Shown here one piece after another: positions 1 through 6,114 of a stretch of 11,605 nucleotides of DNA (positions are counted from its first letter, which is position 1; every line of letters begins with the position of its first letter). Source of the DNA: an uncultured Eggerthella sp. (GTDB lineage: Bacteria; Actinomycetota; Coriobacteriia; Coriobacteriales; Eggerthellaceae). The stretch is taken from assembly GCA_900548955.1 (NCBI GenBank), contig URMQ01000043.1, positions 1 through 11,605 of the forward strand. The letters are read 5' to 3'. A program made the translations under genes and the position numbers. A model generated the notes under the pieces. That model ran no database searches, had not been told where the DNA came from, and worked only from the letters and a program-made list of their open reading frames with translations.

Positions 1-37
1 AAATTGTTCCCACTAACCAAATTGGTCCTTTACACAA

Positions 38-71
38 AATACTCCACAGGTTGTTCAATCTGTGGAGTATT
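38..71 (-). terminator. Hairpin terminator candidate downstream of copA
   Basis: A perfect 12-bp stem (AATACTCCACAG at 38-49 with CTGTGGAGTATT at 60-71) encloses a 10-nt loop. Read on the minus strand, the stem runs into TTTTGTG, a short U-rich tail. On the plus strand the following bases are not U-rich. It lies about 185 nt beyond the copA stop codon with no gene between, so it most likely ends the csoR-copA transcript. It could also serve a plus-strand gene ending before the window. The weak U tract limits confidence. Confidence 0.55.
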
Positions 72-156
72 ATTCTAATTCAGGAGGATTTTCTTGTGGT
101 TCTTGAACACACGTTGTTTTCTCATCGCCCAAAATAGTACAAATCATGCTTAATTT

Positions 157-178
157 GCCATTTGGAGGCTCAAATGGC
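157..178. repeat. Short perfect inverted repeat downstream of copA
   Basis: GCCATTTG (157-164) and CAAATGGC (171-178) form an 8-bp perfect stem around a 6-nt loop (GAGGCT). It sits about 77 nt past the copA stop. Neither strand has a proper U tract after it, so it may be a 3'-end stabiliser, a weak terminator or a protein-binding palindrome. Apart from this hairpin and the one at 38-71, nothing is recognisable in the gene-free stretch 1-255. Confidence 0.4.
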
Positions 179-255
179 GGAATTTCCGAGTTGGACCGTA
201 TCAATCCGAATTAACTGCACCTCTTTTGGGCTTCTACAACTATGGTTTGCTGCTG

Positions 256-462
256 TTACGCCATTTTTGCCTCATAGCCTTCTTCCACTACCGCATCAAT
301 CAGCGTCTCATCAGAAACTTCGGTCGTAAGCTTCACTGTCGCACTCTTACCTTCCAAATCCACGATAGCCTCTTCTACACCTTCAACACGTTCAAGCCCC
401 TTCTTTACATGAGCTACGCACTTTTCGCACATCATTCCTTCTACGTGCAATACTTTTTCCAT
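256..462 (-). CDS. Possible internal CopZ-like copper chaperone from within copA
   Basis: The last 68 codons of copA start with an ATG (462-460) preceded on the coding strand by AAAGGAAGAAACC, a good Shine-Dalgarno at usual spacing. The product would be a stand-alone HMA domain: MEKVLHVEGMMCEKC with the CxxC pair at residues 12 and 15, ending in EEGYEAKMA. Its length (68 aa) is that of free CopZ chaperones, and the ATG sits exactly where a copZ gene would begin. Either this is an old copZ gene fused in frame to copA through a low-complexity linker, or both fused and free forms are made from one message. The sequence shows the start and SD; use of the start is inference. Confidence 0.4.
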   Translation of the reverse strand: MEKVLHVEGMMCEKCVAHVKKGLERVEGVEEAIVDLEGKSATVKLTTEVSDETLIDAVVEEGYEAKMA

Positions 463-3102
463 GGTTTCTTCCTTTCCTTTAGGTTCTTTTTTGTTGTGCT
501 CTACTTCACCGTTTTCAACAGTATTGTTTCCAATTTCGTTATTCTTGCCAGCTTCGTCATTAGAAACTTTGTTTTTAACAACAACCCCAGCAGAAACAGT
601 CTCTTCACATGATGCTTCATTGAACGATGACTTTTGAAATGGCGGTTTCCATCGACGCAAACGTAAAGCATTGGTAACTACGCAAACCGAACTAAAACTC
701 ATAGCAGCTGCTGCAATCATGGGGTTTAAGCTAAAGCCTGCCCACGCCAAAGCACCAGCAGCAACCGGGATACAAATTGCGTTATAGAAAAGCGCCCAGA
801 AAAGATTTTGTTTGATATTGCGCATAGTAGCGCGCGACAAATCTAGCGCAGCAGGTACATCAAGTAAATCACTATGCATCAATACAATATCGGCACTTGA
901 AAGAGCAATGTCGGTACCTGCCCCAATCGCAATGCCTACATCCGCACGTGCCAAGGCGGGTGCATCGTTAATCCCATCACCAACCATGGCAACTTTACCT
1001 TTTTCGGAAAGTTCGCGAACTACTCGTTCCTTGTCCGCTGGGAGCACTCCTGCAATTACTTCATCGGTGCCTACCTGAACATGAATTGCCTGCGCAGTGC
1101 GGGGGTCATCGCCTGTTAGCATTACCGTTCGAATGCCCATATTTTTAAGCTGTGCTACAGCAGCAGCACTTGAAGGCTTTACCACATCAGCAATTGCTAC
1201 AAACCCGAGAAGAGTTTTACCCTCAGCGAAATAGATAACGGTCTTGCCTTCATTAGCAAACTGTTCAATTTGATTACTGAAGTTTTCATTCTTGGTATTT
1301 TCTTCTGAAAGACTACCTAGATCTGCAACCCCTTCAGCTTTCATCATGCGTGCATTGCCTGCGTAGCACCACATATCTCCAATTTTGCCCGAAACGCCTT
1401 CTCCGGCGGTTTGCGTAAACTGTTGAACTTCAGGAATAGAAATTCCTTGACGCTTTACATAGCGCATTATTGCCTGGGCAAGGGGATGTTCGGAATATGA
1501 TTCCAAGCCACCCATCAAACTTAAAAGCCTATCTTGCTTTTCTGGTTGGGCAACCACCACATCTGTCACCTCAGGCATTCCTTGAGTAATAGTGCCCGTT
1601 TTGTCTAAAATTACCGTTTTTACCGCATGAGCAGCCTCAAGCGACTCTGCTGATTTCACTAAAATACCGCTAGTAGCACCACGACCCGTTCCCACCATAA
1701 TTGCCGTTGGCGTTGCAAGACCTAGTGCACAAGGACAAGAAATAACCAAAACGGAAATAGCATAGGTAAGTGACGTAGAAACATCCGCGCCCACAGCCAC
1801 CCAAATACAAAAGGTTATTACTGCCACACCTATTACAACAGGTACGAAAATGCCGCTGATTTTATCCGCCATCTTTTCGATAGGCGCTTTAGAACTCGTG
1901 GCTTCATCTACCAACCTTACAATGCCCGCCAAAACAGTATCAGCACCAACATGTTCAGCGCGCATAGTGAACCACCCTGCAGTGTTCACGGTAGCACCGG
2001 TAACACTATCACCTGCACGTTTACTTATCGGAAGCGGCTCGCCCGTAATAACCGATTCGTCAACCGAGCCTTGACCTTCCAGCACCACGCCATCAACAGG
2101 TACTGATTCGCCTGTTTTGACTATCAAAACATCGCCAACTCGTACCTGCTTTGCAGGAATTGAAGTTTCGACACCGTTTTCTAGACGTAAAGCCATCTTA
2201 GGCGACAAATCCATCAGCTGCGAAATAGAATCTGTTGTTTTCCCTTTTGCGCGCGCTTCAAGATATTTACCAAGCGTAATAAGCGTCAGAATCATTGCCG
2301 CGGATTCAAAATATAAGTTCATTGCAAACTGATGTGCTGCAGCCAGATTGCCATGCCCTAAGGTAAACGCCATTTGATACAAAGCATAGAGACCATAAAT
2401 CGTCGCCGCGCCAGAACCAAGCGCAATAAGCGAATCCATATTGGGTGATCCGCGAAAGAGCGTGGTAAACCCTATGCGGAAAAACTTGAAATTAACCGCA
2501 ATGACAGGAATTAGCAGCACGAAAAGAGTCAAAGCATACACCATGCTGTTTTCTGCACCCAGCAAAATACTTGGCAAAGGCCAGCCCATCATGTGCCCCA
2601 TAGAAATGTAGAACAGCGGCACCATAAAAATAAGAGAAACAAAAAGACGTCTTTGCATATGATTTTTCTCTTGTTCAGCAGCAGAAACTGAAGAATTGAC
2701 CGTGCTGCCATGGCTCGTTACGCTTAGATTGTCTCCGCCTTGAACGCTGCCATCATTACTATCATTACCGACTTTAGGCACGGCACCATATCCCGCCTTG
2801 TTAACCGCAGTCTCAATTGCCTGCGTTACCTGAGCAATGTCAGCGTCCCGATCAAATTCCACTTCCATCGAATTTTTCAGAAGATTAACCGTAGCGCAGC
2901 GTACTCCCTCAACCTTACTTGTAGTCTTTTCTACTCGCGCCGAACAGGCCGCGCAGGTCATACCTGTTACATCGAATGATTGCTTTAATGAGGTCGAAAG
3001 CGCCGTTTGGCTTACTTGCTCTGTTGCTGTTTTCACCGCTGTTGTAGTTGAAATTACCGTGTCTATTGAATCTGTTTTATGTTCTGTTATTTCCGTTGTC
3101 AT
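256..3102 (-). CDS. copA: Cu+-exporting P1B-type ATPase CopA with C-terminal CopZ-like domain
   Basis: Copper efflux pump of the inner membrane, driven by ATP. I start it at the ATG at 3102 (948 aa), preceded by AGGTGA at good spacing; a TTG at 3117 is in frame but lacks such support. A Thr/Ser-rich stretch of about 45 residues precedes an N-terminal HMA domain with MTCAAC (Cys50, Cys53). Further landmarks are TGE (A domain, about 354), the CPC transport motif (456-458), DKTGT with the phosphorylated Asp500, the SEHP motif (about 537-540) and GDGINDAP (708-715). YN in TM7 (774-775) and MSFSS in TM8 (801-805) fit the Cu+-specific P1B-1 class. After TM8 comes a polar N/E/K-rich linker of about 60 residues and a second HMA domain with CEKC (Cys892, Cys895). 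A second HMA at the C-terminus is less common than tandem N-terminal ones. It lies 98 bp downstream of csoR, probably in the same operon. Confidence 0.95.
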   Translation of the reverse strand: MTTEITEHKTDSIDTVISTTTAVKTATEQVSQTALSTSLKQSFDVTGMTCAACSARVEKTTSKVEGVRCATVNLLKNSMEVEFDRDADIAQVTQAIETAVNKAGYGAVPKVGNDSNDGSVQGGDNLSVTSHGSTVNSSVSAAEQEKNHMQRRLFVSLIFMVPLFYISMGHMMGWPLPSILLGAENSMVYALTLFVLLIPVIAVNFKFFRIGFTTLFRGSPNMDSLIALGSGAATIYGLYALYQMAFTLGHGNLAAAHQFAMNLYFESAAMILTLITLGKYLEARAKGKTTDSISQLMDLSPKMALRLENGVETSIPAKQVRVGDVLIVKTGESVPVDGVVLEGQGSVDESVITGEPLPISKRAGDSVTGATVNTAGWFTMRAEHVGADTVLAGIVRLVDEATSSKAPIEKMADKISGIFVPVVIGVAVITFCIWVAVGADVSTSLTYAISVLVISCPCALGLATPTAIMVGTGRGATSGILVKSAESLEAAHAVKTVILDKTGTITQGMPEVTDVVVAQPEKQDRLLSLMGGLESYSEHPLAQAIMRYVKRQGISIPEVQQFTQTAGEGVSGKIGDMWCYAGNARMMKAEGVADLGSLSEENTKNENFSNQIEQFANEGKTVIYFAEGKTLLGFVAIADVVKPSSAAAVAQLKNMGIRTVMLTGDDPRTAQAIHVQVGTDEVIAGVLPADKERVVRELSEKGKVAMVGDGINDAPALARADVGIAIGAGTDIALSSADIVLMHSDLLDVPAALDLSRATMRNIKQNLFWALFYNAICIPVAAGALAWAGFSLNPMIAAAAMSFSSVCVVTNALRLRRWKPPFQKSSFNEASCEETVSAGVVVKNKVSNDEAGKNNEIGNNTVENGEVEHNKKEPKGKEETMEKVLHVEGMMCEKCVAHVKKGLERVEGVEEAIVDLEGKSATVKLTTEVSDETLIDAVVEEGYEAKMA

Positions 3103-3174
3103 TGTTTTCACCTGCAAAATCCTTAGTAAAAGCCTGTAAGGTAGTGAAAAGTGTCTGTTTAAGTATGCAAATTC

Positions 3175-3204
3175 CCTATTACCTGTACGCAGACTTCCTA
3201 TTAC
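3175..3204. repeat. Two direct copies of CCTATTAC, 22-bp period
   Basis: CCTATTAC occurs at 3175-3182 and 3197-3204, two helical turns apart, in the short csoR-copA gap; the second copy overlaps the csoR stop codon. Such spacing is compatible with a protein-binding site between the genes, but two 8-mers could be chance. No convincing promoter for copA alone is seen in the 98-bp gap. Confidence 0.25.
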
Positions 3205-3554
3205 GATCGCGCAAACTTTTTAATAAGACGCATTGCCTCTTCAATAATTTCGTCGTCACCGCGACGAATATGGTCTTTTACGCATGTTTCCAAGTGGTCT
3301 CTCAAAATAAGTTCTGCAGCTGAGTGCACTGCACTTTCCACTGCTGCTAGTTGCGTAAGTACATCACCGCAATATCGGTTATCGTCGATCATGTTTTTAA
3401 CGCCGTTCAGCTGACCAATCGCACGATTAAGCCGCTTCTTTACATCTGCTTGAAGTTTTTCTGTGCGCTCGGTTTCTTTATAGTGGCATTCGCATATACG
3501 TTTTTCTTGAACTGCTTCGCTTTGTGTAATTTCCCGATTGTTATCTTGCAACAT
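3201..3554 (-). CDS. csoR: Copper-sensing repressor, CsoR family
   Basis: A 117-aa all-helical DUF156/CsoR-type regulator. Cys62, His87 and Cys91 have exactly the 25- and 4-residue spacing of the Cu(I) ligands of Mycobacterium tuberculosis CsoR (Cys36, His61, Cys65), which separates copper sensors from the formaldehyde and sulfide relatives (FrmR, CstR). The core runs from KRLNRAIGQLNGV (40-52) to the C-terminal helix. An N-terminal extension of about 35 residues carries CECH (21-24), a possible extra metal-binding patch seen in some Firmicutes-type homologues. Start is the ATG at 3554, with AGGTAG upstream. As first gene of the csoR-copA operon with two matching palindromes in front of it, it most likely represses its own operon until Cu(I) binds. 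Confidence 0.92.
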   Translation of the reverse strand: MLQDNNREITQSEAVQEKRICECHYKETERTEKLQADVKKRLNRAIGQLNGVKNMIDDNRYCGDVLTQLAAVESAVHSAAELILRDHLETCVKDHIRRGDDEIIEEAMRLIKKFARS

Positions 3555-3571
3555 AGCTAACTACCTATTCA

Positions 3572-3636
3572 TCTTATACTTGTTGTTAGGTCGCTTATCT
3601 CTATACCCCCAAGGGGTATCTAAGTTCACTTATCTG
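3572..3636 (-). promoter_or_regulatory. Probable csoR-copA promoter region
   Basis: On the minus strand, TATAGA lies at the edge of the proximal operator with a weak -35-like TGAACT 17 nt upstream. A second -10-like TATAAG lies nearer the gene (about 3573-3578) without a good -35. Either placing puts operator DNA in or beside the promoter, as expected for CsoR repression. The exact boxes are uncertain. Confidence 0.4.
3603..3619. promoter_or_regulatory. CsoR operator, proximal copy
   Basis: ATACCCC-CAA-GGGGTAT is a 7-3-7 palindrome about 50 bp upstream of the csoR start. A G/C-run dyad flanked by AT/TA is the known form of CsoR-family operators. Its location in front of csoR-copA and near-identity to the second copy at 3638-3654 support the call. 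Binding is inferred. Confidence 0.85.
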
Positions 3637-3637
3637 T

Positions 3638-3654
3638 ATACCCCTGCGGGGTAT
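3638..3654. promoter_or_regulatory. CsoR operator, distal copy
   Basis: ATACCCC-TGC-GGGGTAT has the same arms as the proximal operator and differs only in the 3-nt centre. Centre-to-centre distance is 35 bp, a little over three helical turns. Two sites imply that two CsoR tetramers may bind the promoter region. Confidence 0.85.
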
Positions 3655-3914
3655 TTATTGCAAGATAAAAGCGGTGAATAGATTCTTTTTTTCCTTTACC
3701 CCGAAGTTGAAGCAGCAACCAATTTGGTAACGTTTTAAAACGGCCTCTTTATTTATGAAATGCAGCGAGTACAATGAGGTAACGCAGAGCACAAACATGT
3801 AGGCAAAATGCTTCCGCGCGACGTATTTTCAAAGCTGCATGCCAACCAAGCCTACAACAGTAACCTGCAACAGTAGTATTACCAGGAAAACCTTTAAATA
3901 TACTTGAGGATAAA
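3655..3914. other. Intergenic region between csoR and the deacetylase gene
   Basis: No gene is supported here. It separates divergent units, so it should hold the plus-strand promoter. The best -10 is TACAAT (3770-3775), but no good -35 accompanies it. A perfect 12-bp palindrome CGTTTTAAAACG lies at 3731-3742, of a kind bound by dimeric regulators. An imperfect 13-bp tandem repeat containing CAACAGTA occurs at 3855-3862 and 3868-3875. None of these can be assigned a function from sequence alone. Confidence 0.35.
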
Positions 3915-5768
3915 ATGCCCCAGAACAACGAACCACATAACTATCCTTCTCGTCGTCCTTCATCACGCTCGTATAATCAAGCGCACACCCAGCACTCTAA
4001 TCGCGTGCCTACTTCTCAGCGTGTCAATATTCCCAACGCACGTGATGAACTAGAGCGTGAACGCGAAATGTATAGCGCTCATGATCCTCGTCAAAGCGCG
4101 CTTTCTCCTGCTCAGCGCTACGCACGGGCACAAAACAACCAAGCAGACACTAGACAGTGCTATTGGACACAACACCCTGAAGATTCAGGGCGGGGTTCTC
4201 GCATTTCGTACCAGAATCCTAATAACTCATACCCAGAATTTCAGTCCGAATTCAAACAAAATCCCGCTCGCACGAGCCGCACCCCTCGCGTAGGAGAAGC
4301 CACCCTAAGCGGTCGCATACCACAACAACAATCAGCTTCAAGCGGTAATGGAGTTATGCCTCGCCAAACCGTTCCTAACAATAGCCAAACCAGGCCTCGT
4401 CAAGCCGCCCCTACTCGTCGAAGCGCAGCTCAAAGACCCTATGCGCAAGCAGGAAATTATGGCGGAGTAAATCGCGCCGCAAACGAACAGGCAAATCGTG
4501 GCGCAAATCGGCCAATAAACCCTGCGGGAAGAATGTCTGATTCTTCAGATTTCAGCGCTGAGCGTTATCTGAGCGCTCAACGCCCTAAACGCAAAATGTC
4601 TGGTTCAACTCGCATAAAAATAATCGCAGGTGTTGTCGCAATCGCAGTTGTAGCCGTTGGCATTTTTGGCTTTATCACTTGGGATGCCAATAAGCCAGTA
4701 AATGTAACTATTAATGGACAACAGCAAACCATCTCTGGTCAGCAACGCACAATTGAAGGATTACTTGACACCAACACGGTATCGGTAACCCCTGGTAATT
4801 TTGTTGCAGTGGATGGCTCGGTTATTCGTCAAGGCGAAGGAACCCGCGCTAACGCTACCATCAATGGCGAAACCAAAGATGATCTCTCTATTCGCCTTAA
4901 CGAAGGTGATGACATTTCGCTAAGCAACGGAACCGATATCACCGAAGATTACACACAAAGCGAGCCTCAAATTTTGCAACCTACCCTTGAAATTAAAGGA
5001 ACGGGCGCGGTTCATCTTTACACTCAAAAGGGTGAACCAGGAGAAAAAGTAGTTCGTACTGGAAACGAGTCAGGAAAAACTGCCGAAGTCACCACAAAAG
5101 AACCCGTTAATGGTGTAGTTCAGTATTACAACGTTAATTCCAATGGAGATAAAGTAATCGCTCTTACCTTTGACGATGGTCCCTGGGATACCACAACGGC
5201 ACAAATCTTAGACATCCTAAAAGAAAACGATGCCAAAGCAACCTTCTACACCATCGGTGAAAATATCTCCGGACACGAAGATCTGCTGAAACGCGCTTCA
5301 GATGAAGGACATGAAATTGGTACCCACACCTGGGATCATGCTGCAGGAAGCGGCCAAGGCGTTAGCCTTATTTTGATGTCGAGCGATGAGCGCAAGCAAG
5401 AGATTGAAAAAGGTATGCAAGCAATTAAAGATGCCTCAGGCAAAGATGCAAGTCAGCTATTCCGTTCTCCTGGCGGAAACTTTGATCAATCCGTTGCCAG
5501 CGATTTAAGTGAACTCATCACGGGCGAAATTGGTTGGAATATCGATACAGGAGACTGGCAGCGACCAGGTGCTGATGTCATTGCGCAGCGCATCGAAAGC
5601 GCTGGTCCTGGCGAAATCGTTCTGATGCATGATGGCGGTGGAGACCGCTCTCAAACGGTAAGCGCCCTTAAAGAAGCGCTGCCCAAATTAAAAGAACAGG
5701 GCTATCGTTTTATTACGGTCAGTGAACTGGTAAACACCTACCCTTATCAGGAAGGTCAAGGAGAATAG
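3915..5768 (+). CDS. Membrane-anchored polysaccharide deacetylase (NodB domain)
   Basis: A 617-aa cell-envelope enzyme that should remove acetyl groups from a wall polysaccharide or peptidoglycan; the true substrate is not evident. Residues 1-230 are a low-complexity region rich in Arg, Gln, Asn, Ser and Pro, probably disordered and cytoplasmic. A single membrane segment follows (about 236-256). Residues 258-345 form a small beta-rich domain (VTINGQQQTISG...), possibly related to DUF348/G5-type wall modules. The C-terminal NodB domain has all five usual motifs: TFDDG (418-422, metal Asp421), HTWDH (His471, His475), RSPGG (517-521), DTGDW (544-548) and LMHDGG with His572. The metal site is therefore intact. 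Start is the ATG after GAGGA (3906-3910). It stands alone, with its own terminator at 5904-5937. Confidence 0.9.
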   Translation: MPQNNEPHNYPSRRPSSRSYNQAHTQHSNRVPTSQRVNIPNARDELEREREMYSAHDPRQSALSPAQRYARAQNNQADTRQCYWTQHPEDSGRGSRISYQNPNNSYPEFQSEFKQNPARTSRTPRVGEATLSGRIPQQQSASSGNGVMPRQTVPNNSQTRPRQAAPTRRSAAQRPYAQAGNYGGVNRAANEQANRGANRPINPAGRMSDSSDFSAERYLSAQRPKRKMSGSTRIKIIAGVVAIAVVAVGIFGFITWDANKPVNVTINGQQQTISGQQRTIEGLLDTNTVSVTPGNFVAVDGSVIRQGEGTRANATINGETKDDLSIRLNEGDDISLSNGTDITEDYTQSEPQILQPTLEIKGTGAVHLYTQKGEPGEKVVRTGNESGKTAEVTTKEPVNGVVQYYNVNSNGDKVIALTFDDGPWDTTTAQILDILKENDAKATFYTIGENISGHEDLLKRASDEGHEIGTHTWDHAAGSGQGVSLILMSSDERKQEIEKGMQAIKDASGKDASQLFRSPGGNFDQSVASDLSELITGEIGWNIDTGDWQRPGADVIAQRIESAGPGEIVLMHDGGGDRSQTVSALKEALPKLKEQGYRFITVSELVNTYPYQEGQGE

Positions 5769-5789
5769 TGTCTAGGGAATAACATCCAG

Positions 5790-5901
5790 AGGATAGCTCC
5801 AAGGGGCACTATCCTACAATCAGGCACTATCTCCTTTAGAACAACATCTGGCTTTTAGTACAAACTACCCATTAGATGCCCTTAGGCGTCATGAGATGTT
5901 G
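5790..5901 (+). other. Structured 3' region of the deacetylase transcript
   Basis: Between the stop codon and the terminator lie several pairings: AGGATAG/CTATCCT (5790-5796 with 5809-5815); CAACATCT/AGATGTTG (5842-5849 with 5894-5901); and, nested in the latter, GATGCC/GGCGTC around a CTTA loop (5875-5890). GGCACTATC is repeated directly at 5805-5813 and 5823-5831. No ORF is supported. This may be a 3' UTR or a 3'-derived small RNA ending at the terminator. No promoter is clear. Confidence 0.35.
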
Positions 5902-5903
5902 AT

Positions 5904-5937
5904 AGATCCCCAAAACTATAAGTTTTGGGGATCTTTT
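5904..5937 (+). terminator. Strong rho-independent terminator
   Basis: AGATCCCCAAAACT (5904-5917) and AGTTTTGGGGATCT (5921-5934) form a perfect 14-bp stem with a nominal 3-nt loop (probably 5 nt in practice), followed by TTTT. It ends the deacetylase transcript and insulates it from the pyk promoter about 25 bp on. Confidence 0.88.
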
Positions 5938-5961
5938 GTTGCTTTCTGATGTTAAAAAATC

Positions 5962-5988
5962 TTCACAATTGTTAAATTGACCTACAAT
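5962..5988 (+). promoter_or_regulatory. Probable pyk operon promoter
   Basis: TTCACA (5962-5967) and TACAAT (5983-5988) resemble -35 and -10 boxes, with a shortish 15-bp spacer. It lies directly after the upstream terminator. Transcription would start near 5995, just before the structured leader, leaving a 5' UTR of about 120 nt. Confidence 0.5.
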
Positions 5989-6003
5989 ACATACAGTTGC
6001 CCT

Positions 6004-6091
6004 GAGCGGCATATTTCGACCCGTTAGCGGAAGACACCCCACAGCGAAAACGTTTTGGGGCTTTATTTCTGCCTACAGCCGAAATCCGCTC
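6004..6091 (+). promoter_or_regulatory. Structured 5' leader of pyk, candidate cis-regulatory RNA
   Basis: A long-range closing stem is made by GAGCGG (6004-6009) with CCGCTC (6086-6091) and ATTTCG (6013-6018) with CGAAAT (6080-6085): 12 bp with a 3-nt bulge (CAT). Inside it are three hairpins: CCG-TTAG-CGG (6021-6030), a strong one at 6037-6060, and CTG-CCTA-CAG (6069-6078). The shape, a multi-helix junction closed by a stem shortly before the gene, resembles a riboswitch or attenuator. I do not recognise it as a known class. AAAACGTTTT (6047-6056) inside it could instead be a DNA operator for a LacI-type regulator. Confidence 0.55.
6037..6070 (+). terminator. Possible transcription attenuator in the pyk leader
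   Basis: CCCCA (6037-6041) pairs with TGGGG (6056-6060). After one C-T mismatch, AGCG pairs with CGTT (one G-U) around an AAAA loop. The next ten bases, CTTTATTTCT, are U-rich but interrupted. It could stop transcription before pyk under some condition. The imperfect U tract makes this moderate at best. Confidence 0.4.
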
Positions 6092-6114
6092 CCGATGAAA
6101 GGCGAACTGTATTT

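Noticed and set aside
3103..3117. TTG at 3117 as the copA start
   Set aside because: It would place the AGGTGA Shine-Dalgarno inside the gene. The ATG at 3102 follows that SD at good spacing.
3757..3804. 15-codon ORF upstream of the deacetylase gene
   Set aside because: No Shine-Dalgarno and no recognisable content; likely chance.
3899..3904. TATACT as a -10 box for the deacetylase gene
   Set aside because: It is only ten bases from the start codon, so transcription would begin after the GAGGA ribosome-binding site, and there is no matching -35.
6055..6114. TTG at 6055 as the pyk start
   Set aside because: It lies within the leader hairpin, has no Shine-Dalgarno, and adds 20 residues not found in pyruvate kinases, whose N-terminus is matched from the ATG at 6115.
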